Shown: positions 28,852-37,129 of the stretch, in pieces | Layout of the letters: each line of letters opens with the position of its first letter | Numbering within the stretch: position 1 is the stretch's first letter | Assembly (NCBI GenBank): GCA_011321725.1 | Contig: DROX01000046.1 | Location: forward strand, 1 to 43,779 | From: Nitrospirota bacterium | GTDB taxonomy: Bacteria > Nitrospirota > Thermodesulfovibrionia > Thermodesulfovibrionales > JdFR-85 | DNA: 43,779 bases | Direction: 5' to 3' | The notes under the pieces: generated by a model | What the model was told of the DNA's origin: nothing | The model's database searches: none | What the model saw: the letters and a program-made list of their open reading frames with translations, nothing else | Position numbers and translations under genes: made by a program

Positions 28852-30294
28852 ATGATGAGACTTTTGAACTGGGTTCTGTCACTTACATTTCTTTTGCTTT
28901 TCTTCAGCCTGGCAAATGGATACGAAACAGTAGCAGTAAAAAATGGTGCCACTTTAAAGGGTACGGTTGTCTTCACGGGCACTATCCCTCCCCAAGGCAA
29001 GATATCCATTGACAGGGATGTGGATTACTGTGGAAAGGAACTGAAGACGGATAAATTCATCATCTCAGATCATAGGGTAAAGAACGTGGTGGTCTGGATA
29101 GAGGGCATAGGGAAAGGCAAGGCTGTACCCAAAAAGGATGTACCCATCATTATAAAGAAATGCAGGGTGGAACCGCTGGTTAATATCGGTTTTGTTGGTG
29201 GAAATTTTCTCCTGAGAAATGACGACGATATACTCCACACCCTTCAGCTTAAACTCTGGCTTGAGTATCAGCGTCATGTCTCAGCAAGGCCCTTAAAATA
29301 CGGAGCCACAATCTATAATGTGGCCCTTCCGGTGAAAGGGCTTGAGGTCAGGAAACCCATAAAGAGATACCACAGGTTCTCAAAGGACACGGGGGTCATT
29401 AGGATAACGTCAAACACCCATACCTGGATCAGGGGATATATATTTGTATTTGATCACCCCTATGCAGCTGTTACGGACGAGAAAGGCACATTTGTAATAA
29501 CTGACCTTCCACCTGGTGAATATACACTCAAGATATGGCATGAAGGTTTCGGACTCAAAGAAAAGAGGATATCCGTCAAGCCTGGTGAGACAAAGGAGAT
29601 AGAGATTGATCTCAAGGATCTGAAAAAGGCTGAAACAGCTGCCAGCCCTTCTGTCAGGTTCCTTGCCACAAGGTATGACTTCGGTACCATCAAGAAGGGT
29701 GAGTCGGTAACACATGAATTTGCACTTCTCAACAAAGGAAAGGGAACACTCAGGATAGTGGAGCTGATACCGGCATGAAGGGCATGTACGAGCGCATCTG
29801 CCAGTTCGGCAGAGATACCACCTGGCGGAAAGGCAATGGTGAAGGTAACATACGATTCAGGTAGTGACCCTGTTCTGCGGACTGGTGAGCGGGTCTTCAA
29901 GAGCGTTGAGGTATGGACAAATGACCCAAAAAAGAGGATGGTCCTCCTAAGCCTTCAGGGCGTAGTAGTTGCAGCAGGGATACCCAGGATCGTGTTTCCT
30001 GAAACAACCTTTGATTTTGGCAGTGTTAGAGAAGGTGAGAAGATAAGGCATCGTTTTTACTTCAGGAACAATGGCACAGATGTCCTGCGAATAGGTGGCG
30101 TTGTGCCTTCCTGAAAGAGGGCCACGACAGCCTCTGTCAGTTCGGCAGAGATAAAGCCAGGCGGTGAAGGATACATAGAGGTGACAGTGGATACCACCGG
30201 CTCGTCGGGAAGGATCAGCAAGGCCTTTGAGATTACAACCAATGACCCTGAGAATGAATCAATAATACTAACTGTTTTTGGAGAGGTAAAGTAA
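28852..30294 (+). CDS. Candidate selenoprotein: carboxypeptidase-regulatory/cupredoxin-like N-terminus plus two DUF1573-like repeats, TGA (Sec) at 29776-29778 and 30112-30114
   Basis: ORF-track pieces 28849-29778 and 29836-30114 and the tail to TAA 30292-30294 are in one frame, interrupted only by two TGA codons at the equivalent DUF1573 Cys site (IPA-U-RACTSASASSAEIPPGG; VPS-U-KRATTASVSSAEIKPGG); RBS GGAGG at 28841. Confidence 0.85.
29797..29813 (+). promoter_or_regulatory. Putative bacterial SECIS hairpin 1
   Basis: TCTGCC-AGTTC-GGCAGA; apical loop starts 24 nt after the TGA; G in position 2 of the loop. Confidence 0.75.
30132..30150 (+). promoter_or_regulatory. Putative bacterial SECIS hairpin 2
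   Basis: CTCTGTC-AGTTC-GGCAGAG (one U-G pair); apical loop starts 24 nt after the TGA; same loop as hairpin 1. Confidence 0.75.
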
Positions 30295-30320
30295 GAAAAG
30301 AATGGAGGTCACTGATAGAG

Positions 30321-31337
30321 ATGATTAACAGAAGAGAATTTCTTGAACTCCTATTGCTCACCTCGGGATATACACTTCTGGGAAGCAGGCTTTCCCTTGC
30401 CTCACCGATCCAGGATATTGAGGTAAGCGAGGTGGATCTAAATATCACCTATGTAACAGAGATACTGAAGCCACCTAAGAGAAGCAATGTGGACATATGG
30501 ATACCTGTACCGCAGACTGACCAGGAACAGGAGATCACGGGACTGAAGGTGGAGTCACCACTGCCCTACAGGTTCACCACAGAACCGGTATGGAAAAACA
30601 GGATGGTCTATATAAATACAGAAAGACTAAACCCCGGCGACAGGATCTTGATGCATTACAGGATAAAAAGAAAGGCCACAGGTGTAATTGTGGACAGACA
30701 AAGAGACCCTTCACGTTATCTTGAACCCTCGGAATGGGAAAAATGGGATGAAAAGATATCAGCATTTGTAGACAAGCTTACCGCCGGCGATGACAATCCG
30801 GTAGAGATTGCCAGAAAGGTCTATAATGCCCTCATTGAAAGGCTCAGGTATATACACGAGGTCTGCGGCAGGGGTGTGAGTACCATCACCTTTGAAGAGA
30901 AGGTGGGCAGGTGTGATGAATACCATGCGCTCTTCAGAAGCATGATGATGTACAGAAAGATCCCCGTAAGCTGGGAGCAGGGGATGGCCCTGCCCTACCC
31001 CTCTGAGCTGAAAAAGGAGGGCCAGTTTGAGGCTGATTGTATAAATGCCCACAGCTGGGTCAGGTTCTATATTGGTGACGGCAGGTGGTTCCCTGTTGAT
31101 GTCTCCGAGGCAGACAGAAGACCGGCACTGAAGGAGTTCTATTTCGGAAGACTCCTTCCCGACAGGATCAAGCTATCAAACGGAAGAGGGTTTACCCTTG
31201 CTCCGCCACAGAGAGGGATAATAAACACCTTTGCCTACACATATATTGAGGCAGGTGGGATACCTGCAATATATGGTCATAATTACCGTAACAGGATCCA
31301 CTACAAACTTATTGATATGAGAAGGGAGAAACAATGA
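30321..31337 (+). CDS. Transglutaminase-like domain protein, exported (Tat-like signal)
   Basis: INRREFLELLLLTSG; GRCDEYHALFRSMMMYRKIPVSWEQG and NAHSWVRFYIGDGRWFPVDVSEA. Confidence 0.82.
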   Translation: MINRREFLELLLLTSGYTLLGSRLSLASPIQDIEVSEVDLNITYVTEILKPPKRSNVDIWIPVPQTDQEQEITGLKVESPLPYRFTTEPVWKNRMVYINTERLNPGDRILMHYRIKRKATGVIVDRQRDPSRYLEPSEWEKWDEKISAFVDKLTAGDDNPVEIARKVYNALIERLRYIHEVCGRGVSTITFEEKVGRCDEYHALFRSMMMYRKIPVSWEQGMALPYPSELKKEGQFEADCINAHSWVRFYIGDGRWFPVDVSEADRRPALKEFYFGRLLPDRIKLSNGRGFTLAPPQRGIINTFAYTYIEAGGIPAIYGHNYRNRIHYKLIDMRREKQ

Positions 31338-31852
31338 AAGCACTGGAGAGACACATATTGTTTTCCCTCTGTTCCTTCCTGTTTCTTTATCTACTCCTCT
31401 CTGCATCTGTTGCCTTCTCTGGAGAGGGTGTGAAGGTAGGAGAGCCGGTGCCCACCTTTGTCCTTATTGACGACAAGGGCAAACCAAGGGATTTCGGCGA
31501 GCTCATTGACAGACCCACCATCATATACTTTACCCACAACTCCTGCTGGTACTGTGAACAGATAATACATGAACTGAAGAGGGCAGAGGCAAAATTCGGA
31601 AAGAAAAACCTCAGGATAATAGGCATCAATGTCATGGCAACCGACGAGGAGCTTGTCAAGGCATACAAGGAAGAGCTTGACTTCACCTTTCCCATGTTCG
31701 CAGGCAACAGGGAGGATGTGCTCAGGACATACAGGATAAACTATGTTCCTGTACTGGTATTTATTGATGCAAAGAGAATAGTAAGAAAGGTGGTGGGGCA
31801 CTACATACATGAACCTGAACTCTTCAAGACAATAAGGGAAATCAGCAAATAG
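31334..31852 (+). CDS. TlpA/redoxin-like thioredoxin-fold protein (CWYC)
   Basis: Signal peptide; IIYFTHNSCWYCEQIIHELKRAEAKFG; NYVPVLVFID. Confidence 0.88.
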   Translation: MKALERHILFSLCSFLFLYLLLSASVAFSGEGVKVGEPVPTFVLIDDKGKPRDFGELIDRPTIIYFTHNSCWYCEQIIHELKRAEAKFGKKNLRIIGINVMATDEELVKAYKEELDFTFPMFAGNREDVLRTYRINYVPVLVFIDAKRIVRKVVGHYIHEPELFKTIREISK

Positions 31853-31915
31853 GAAGGTTATGCACTTAAACGGGGCATGCTGTCCCGTGAAAAAACATTT
31901 ACTAAGGAGGTACAT

Positions 31916-32698
31916 ATGAAAAGGATAGCCTTGATCACGTTGGCTCTGCTATTTTCACTGGTCAACCTCTCACATGCAGCCAGATACAAGGTTGTGGAGG
32001 TGAAAAACGGCGGAACCATCAAAGGAAAGGTCAAAACCGCGGTCTCGGTAAAGGACCCCACAATACCAATCAATATCTCTCCAAAGGAAAAACCTGAGGA
32101 TGCAAAAAAGATCAGGGAGGTCTGCGGAACAAGCCAGAAGGCAAACATGTATCTTGTTTCCCCTGCTGGAGAGGTGAAGAATGTCTTTGTTATAGTGTTA
32201 GGGGTTAAACAGGGAAAGGCTGCTCCAAAAAAGGACCTTGTTATTGACAACACTAAATGTGCCTTTGACCCCCTTGTAGGGATCGCCTATGTGAAGTCAA
32301 AGTATGTGATTAAGAACAGCGACCCCATACTCCATAATACATCCCTTGGCAAGATAGTAAGAAAGGGCGTAAGAAGGACGGTCTATAATCTTGCCCTACC
32401 TCACAAGGGCCAGATAATAAAGAAAAAGAACAGGGTATCAGGGCTGATTGATGTCAAGTGTGATGCCCACTCATGGATGAGGGCCTATGTATACTCCTCC
32501 AAACATCCCTATGTGGCAATAACAGACGAAAAAGGCAACTTTGAGATAAAGGACCTCCCACCTGGCAAATACAAGGTCAAATTCTGGCACGAGGGCTTCC
32601 AGGAAGTGGTTAAGGAGATAGAGGTAAAGCCAGGTGTGAATACCCTGAACGTGACATTTACAAAGACAAGAAAACCTGCCTTTATGAGTCGTCTGTAA
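31916..32698 (+). CDS. Carboxypeptidase-regulatory/cupredoxin-like exported protein (paralog of the selenoprotein N-terminus)
   Basis: VVEVKNGGTIKGKV; KCDAHSWMRAYVYSSKHPYVAITDEKGNFEIKDLPPGKYKVKFWHEGF parallels 28852 ORF ...YAAVTDEKGTFVITDLPPGEYTLKIWHEGF. Confidence 0.8.
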   Translation: MKRIALITLALLFSLVNLSHAARYKVVEVKNGGTIKGKVKTAVSVKDPTIPINISPKEKPEDAKKIREVCGTSQKANMYLVSPAGEVKNVFVIVLGVKQGKAAPKKDLVIDNTKCAFDPLVGIAYVKSKYVIKNSDPILHNTSLGKIVRKGVRRTVYNLALPHKGQIIKKKNRVSGLIDVKCDAHSWMRAYVYSSKHPYVAITDEKGNFEIKDLPPGKYKVKFWHEGFQEVVKEIEVKPGVNTLNVTFTKTRKPAFMSRL

Positions 32699-32709
32699 GG
32701 TAGGATGCC

Positions 32710-32742
32710 GCCTCCCCTTGAACTGTCCGGTAAAGGGGAGGC
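32710..32742 (+). terminator. Hairpin upstream of the NosL-like gene
   Basis: GCCTCCCCTT ... AAGGGGAGGC, 10-bp stem, no clear U-tract. Confidence 0.4.
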
Positions 32743-32763
32743 CCTTCTGCCTGCAGGGAAACC

Positions 32764-33264
32764 ATGGAAAGGTCTACTATGGTGAAACCATACATCCTGG
32801 TATATACATTGCTGCTGATCTTTCTTTCAGGTTGTTCAAGTAAAGAAGTGGCCAAACCGCCACCTGTGGAATTGAACAGGAAGGACAGTTGCAGGATCTG
32901 TGGCATGATAATCGTTGATTTCCCGGGTCCAAAGGCACAGATACACTACAGGGATGGAAGAATTGACAAGTTCTGTAGTGTCTATGAGATGTTGACCTAC
33001 TACACTCAACCGGACAGACCAGGAGGAATCCTGGCCATATATGTTAACGACATGTCAGAGGCTGATTGGAAAAAACCCGTTGACCACTGGATTGATGCTG
33101 AGACAGCCTTTTATGTCTATGACCCTGATATATCTGGAGCAATGGGCACAGAGATCGTCCCCTTTCGGGACAGGATATCTGCGGAGAGATTCATGAAGAA
33201 ACACGGTGGAAGGATTGTACGATTCAAGGAGATAACGCCAGAGATGCTGGAGCCCAGGCTATGA
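32764..33264 (+). CDS. nosL: NosL-like lipoprotein
   Basis: Lipobox LSGCSS; DSCRICGMIIVDFPGPKAQIHYRDGRIDKFCSVYEML. Confidence 0.9.
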   Translation: MERSTMVKPYILVYTLLLIFLSGCSSKEVAKPPPVELNRKDSCRICGMIIVDFPGPKAQIHYRDGRIDKFCSVYEMLTYYTQPDRPGGILAIYVNDMSEADWKKPVDHWIDAETAFYVYDPDISGAMGTEIVPFRDRISAERFMKKHGGRIVRFKEITPEMLEPRL

Positions 33265-33542
33265 AAAGAATCTTTATTGCACTAATAGTCCTGAATACCC
33301 TTGCTGTGCTTGTCCTTGCACTTGATTCAATTACCGGGAGAGACTACTCAAGGGTGGCGGAATTCCAGAGACTCACTGCAGGGTTTGGTCTTGGTGCGTC
33401 AGTCAATCCCAGATGGGGATTCAACACCTTTGACCCCAGGATTGACATAGTTGAGGAGACCAACCTCTATCCCATTGCAGGTGGCTATATATATTCCCCT
33501 TCAAGAGGCCTGACCGTCAGTGAATTCAGCGAGACTTTTTAG
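33261..33542 (+). CDS. Small membrane-anchored hypothetical protein between NosL paralogs
   Basis: 93 aa; N-terminal TM; overlaps both neighbours. Confidence 0.65.
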   Translation: MKRIFIALIVLNTLAVLVLALDSITGRDYSRVAEFQRLTAGFGLGASVNPRWGFNTFDPRIDIVEETNLYPIAGGYIYSPSRGLTVSEFSETF

Positions 33543-34020
33543 TATAATAGCCTTTATATTTACTGTACTCCTTATCTCCTGCACAGACAGGCAGGGCAAT
33601 GGCCCGTTTGAACATCCCTTCAAAAATCCACCCTCCTTCACCAACCATAAAAGGTGTGATAACTGCGGGATGGACAGGAACAGGTTCGCAAGGACACGCT
33701 ATGTCTTTGACTCAGGGAAGGGAAGGTTTTACACCTGCTCAATCGCCTGTCTGGTAATACTCAGTGAGAAGATGCATCTCACACCGAAGAATGTCAGGGT
33801 GGCAGAGTACATCAACCCCTCTAACATGATAGATGCCCTTAAGGCGGTCTATGTGATTGGCTCAAAGGCGCGAGGAACAATGACCAGGACAAGCAAGATA
33901 GCCTTCTCCTCAAAGAAACAGGCGGAAAGGTTTGTCTCAAAATATGGAGGCAGGCTTGCTACATTTGCTGAGGCGCTCCAGGAAACACGTCAGGAGATAC
34001 TCAAGGAGATACAAAGATGA
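33520..34020 (+). CDS. Second NosL-family protein
   Basis: Lipobox-like LLISCTD; KRCDNCGMDRNRFARTRYVFDSGKGRFYTCSIACLVI. Confidence 0.82.
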   Translation: MNSARLFSIIAFIFTVLLISCTDRQGNGPFEHPFKNPPSFTNHKRCDNCGMDRNRFARTRYVFDSGKGRFYTCSIACLVILSEKMHLTPKNVRVAEYINPSNMIDALKAVYVIGSKARGTMTRTSKIAFSSKKQAERFVSKYGGRLATFAEALQETRQEILKEIQR

Positions 34021-35186
34021 AGACACTGGCAATCCTCTCCGTCTCTGCCGGGAATCTCTTAAGGCACAAGCTGAGAACAGCCGTGGTGATACTATGTCTT
34101 GTGGTTATCATCACTCCCTTTGTGTCAGCCATGGCACTGCTTGAGGGGATAAAGAAGGAGGCCCTCATCTCTGTTAAGGAAGGCGCTGATCTCTATGTAA
34201 CAATGGACATGTACGGAAGAAACGGAATGATTCCTATTGAGGTGGCTGACGAGATTAGAAAGATTGAGGGCGTCCAGAAGGTAATACCAAGAGTTATCAG
34301 CAGGATATACACAGAGGGCAGACTCGCTGTCCTGCTTGGCATCCCCCTTGATGAGATAGAAAAGACCGTCAGGATAGTGGAAGGTAAGCTGCCTGATGAG
34401 GGTGAGATCGTCATCGGCAGGGCACTTGCCAGGGAACTCGGTCTCAAGGTTGGAAGTTTCCTCAGCCTTGGTGTACGGGTGACCGCCATAATAGACCACA
34501 GGCCTTACATAATGAAAAAGGTCTTCACCATCTCAGGCATTTTTGAGCCTGACACCTCAATATGGAGTTCAGACCTCATCCTCACCGGCATTGACGATGC
34601 CATTGCAATCTATGAGATGGAAGACTTTGTCTCAGATATAGCTGTATATGCCGATCCATCAAAGTTGCTGGATATAATAGATACCATACAGCAGATGAAC
34701 GCATACTTCAGGATACAGTCAAAGTCCATTGCTGAAAAGTATATAAAGAGGGGGTTCAACCGGAAGGGTGGGATATTTGTCATACTCTACACCTTTGCCT
34801 TCATCCTTGCAATACCAGTGATGCTTACCGTTTCGGGCACAGGGCTTACAGAGAGGAAAAAGGAGGTAGCCATACTCAAAGCAACAGGCTGGCAGACTGA
34901 TGAGGTCTTACAGATGACATTCCTTGAGAATTCCATCATAGCACTGATTAGCGCACCCGTGTCGGTTCTGATATCCTTTGTCTGGCTGAAGCTCTTCAAC
35001 GGTGCATTCATTGCCCAGATTTTCATTGCTGAGATCCAGGGCATTGCGCCTTTTACCATACCTGCGCAATTTACCTTTGCTACATTCTTTATGACCATCT
35101 TTTTCTCACTCCTTTTCACACTTGTTGGCAGCATCTACACAACATGGAGGACAGCCATAACCCCGCCAGCAGAGGTGCTGAGATGA
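34017..35186 (+). CDS. FtsX/MacB-type ABC transporter permease
   Basis: NLLRHKLRTAVVILCLVVI; GTGLTERKKEVAILKATGWQTDEVLQMTFLENSIIALI. Confidence 0.9.
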   Translation: MKTLAILSVSAGNLLRHKLRTAVVILCLVVIITPFVSAMALLEGIKKEALISVKEGADLYVTMDMYGRNGMIPIEVADEIRKIEGVQKVIPRVISRIYTEGRLAVLLGIPLDEIEKTVRIVEGKLPDEGEIVIGRALARELGLKVGSFLSLGVRVTAIIDHRPYIMKKVFTISGIFEPDTSIWSSDLILTGIDDAIAIYEMEDFVSDIAVYADPSKLLDIIDTIQQMNAYFRIQSKSIAEKYIKRGFNRKGGIFVILYTFAFILAIPVMLTVSGTGLTERKKEVAILKATGWQTDEVLQMTFLENSIIALISAPVSVLISFVWLKLFNGAFIAQIFIAEIQGIAPFTIPAQFTFATFFMTIFFSLLFTLVGSIYTTWRTAITPPAEVLR

Positions 35187-35857
35187 GCGTGGTGATAAGA
35201 TGCGAAGGCCTCCACAAGATCTATCGCCTTGGAAGGGGTAACGAGGTGGTGGCCCTTGCGGGCGTAACCCTTTCAATACGCAGGGGGACAACCGTTCTGA
35301 TAACCGGCCCATCTGGCTCTGGCAAGACAACCCTTTTAAGCATAATGGGAACACTTGAAAGACCTACAAAAGGCAGGGTTATTATCAATGACAAGACGGT
35401 CAACGAACTCTCAGAGGCCGCACTTGCAAGGTTCAGGCGGGATACAGTGGGTTTTCTCTTCCAGGACTACAACCTCATCCCCAGGCTCCCTGCCTGGGAG
35501 AATGTCTCGTATCCGCTTATCCCCCTGGGTGTTAGAACATCAGAGAGAAAGAGGAGGGCACTGGAACTGCTTGAGATGCTCGGACTTTCCGAAAGATACA
35601 CACATACGCCTGAACAACTCAGTGGAGGCGAGCGTCAGCGTCTTTCCCTTGCCAGGGCGCTTATAAACAACCCCGAGATACTCCTCCTTGACGAGCCTAC
35701 CTCCAATATTGATCATAAAACAGCAGAAAGAATACTTCAACTGCTCAGGAAACTCAGACAGGGGGGCAAGAGCATTATCATATCATCCCATGACGGACAT
35801 ATCCTTACAGAGGCGGACCAGACTTTTCAGATTGCCGAAGGCAGGTTGGTTGAATGA
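35183..35857 (+). CDS. LolD/MacB-type ABC transporter ATPase
   Basis: ITGPSGSGKTTLLSIMG, LSGGERQRLSLARALINNPEILLLDEPTSNID. Confidence 0.93.
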   Translation: MSVVIRCEGLHKIYRLGRGNEVVALAGVTLSIRRGTTVLITGPSGSGKTTLLSIMGTLERPTKGRVIINDKTVNELSEAALARFRRDTVGFLFQDYNLIPRLPAWENVSYPLIPLGVRTSERKRRALELLEMLGLSERYTHTPEQLSGGERQRLSLARALINNPEILLLDEPTSNIDHKTAERILQLLRKLRQGGKSIIISSHDGHILTEADQTFQIAEGRLVE

Positions 35858-36849
35858 TTCTTAATGCCTACTCCATCCTTTATCTCTTCAGCACAATTAT
35901 CATAGGGGGGCTCTCGTTACTTCTTGTTGGCACAAGTCTGAGGGCATATCTCTCGTTGAGAAAAAGGGACAATATCCCCGAACATCTGCAGGAAAGGGGA
36001 TCACTACTGCTGCACATTGCCCATGTAATCCTGTTGGCAGAGGCCCTCACCCTACCCCTCTTTTACCTGACACTTCAGTCCTTTGTGCCTTACATCCAGG
36101 GAGCCATGTGCATATTCGGTGTTACCCAGGCCCAGGGAACACTGTCAGGAATTGTACAGGTTCTGAAGGTCTTTCTTTTTTTCCTTATCGGATGGTGGTT
36201 ACTCCTTGACAGGCTGGACAACAAAACCGAGCATGCCCCCCTTTCCAGGAAGAAGACCCTGTTTCTTTTTCTTGTAAGCACCTTCATTGTACTTGACAGT
36301 GCACTGCAGGTTTACTATATCATGGGATTTAATGTTGAGGTGGATGTGGCCTGCTGCACCACTGTGTTTGATCTTGGCCAGCGGAAGACATCCATCATCT
36401 CCTCATCTCTGCTGGGTGAGAGTTATAAATCAGGGCTGATTACACTGTACTATGCAGGAAACCTCTTCCTGATCCTGTTACTCTGGTTCCTGTACAGAAA
36501 GAGACCTGGCACAAGGGGTGTGGCTGTGCTGCTCCTGTGTACCACCCTTCTGTCTGTTGTAAATGCCGTCGTCACCGTGACAGCCTACTTTGAGATAATA
36601 GCCCCTGCGGTTATGAACATACCTGAACACCACTGTATATACTGTATGTGGCAGTATTCGCCTCTCAGTGTTCTCTTTACATTTCTCTTTCTGATGGGGA
36701 CATTCACACCTCCATGGGCACTCTTGCTATACATAACGGGAAGACATAGGGAAACGAATCAGCATCTGCCATACTTTATAAAGCGGCTGACCCTTTCCGG
36801 TATTGTATTCATAGCTACCGCCCTTGTCCTTCAGACCCTCTCAATGTAA
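35854..36849 (+). CDS. Polytopic membrane protein of unknown function with Cys-containing loops
   Basis: 331 aa; VEVDVACCTTVFDLGQ and NIPEHHCIYCMWQYSPLSVLF; overlaps the ABC ATPase. Confidence 0.7.
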   Translation: MILNAYSILYLFSTIIIGGLSLLLVGTSLRAYLSLRKRDNIPEHLQERGSLLLHIAHVILLAEALTLPLFYLTLQSFVPYIQGAMCIFGVTQAQGTLSGIVQVLKVFLFFLIGWWLLLDRLDNKTEHAPLSRKKTLFLFLVSTFIVLDSALQVYYIMGFNVEVDVACCTTVFDLGQRKTSIISSSLLGESYKSGLITLYYAGNLFLILLLWFLYRKRPGTRGVAVLLLCTTLLSVVNAVVTVTAYFEIIAPAVMNIPEHHCIYCMWQYSPLSVLFTFLFLMGTFTPPWALLLYITGRHRETNQHLPYFIKRLTLSGIVFIATALVLQTLSM

Positions 36850-36859
36850 CTAAAGTTAC
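36846..36859. promoter_or_regulatory. CRP-type perfect palindrome GTAACT-AA-AGTTAC, followed by TGAA
   Basis: Intergenic, upstream of the 37130 histidine kinase. Confidence 0.55.
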
Positions 36860-37129
36860 TGAACGTCCCGGAGCCTTTAATATAATCTAATAAATGAAAG
36901 CCCTTTGGGGGAAGATACTCCTCTGCTTGAACGACGGCAAGCTCTCTCATAAAAACCCTGTATGGACATGCATCCTGGTAATAACCTCATAATGGGATCA
37001 CCCACTCAGTGCCTGTAGCGGTATACCGCCCTTGCTGAAGTACATCCTGACAATCCCGTCCATGCAAGGAAGGGCTTGTCAAGATGATTGAAGCCCGGGC
37101 ATGCGATAGAGAGGTAAGGGACAGGCCCC

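Noticed and set aside
29836-30114. ORF-track item as an independent 92-aa gene
   Set aside because: Same frame as the upstream ORF, no convincing start signal, begins inside a DUF1573-like repeat; better explained as the middle part of the TGA-containing gene.
28849-30294. Simple pseudogene with two nonsense mutations
   Set aside because: No frameshifts, both stops are TGA at equivalent repeat positions, and both have matching downstream hairpins; kept only as the alternative to test.
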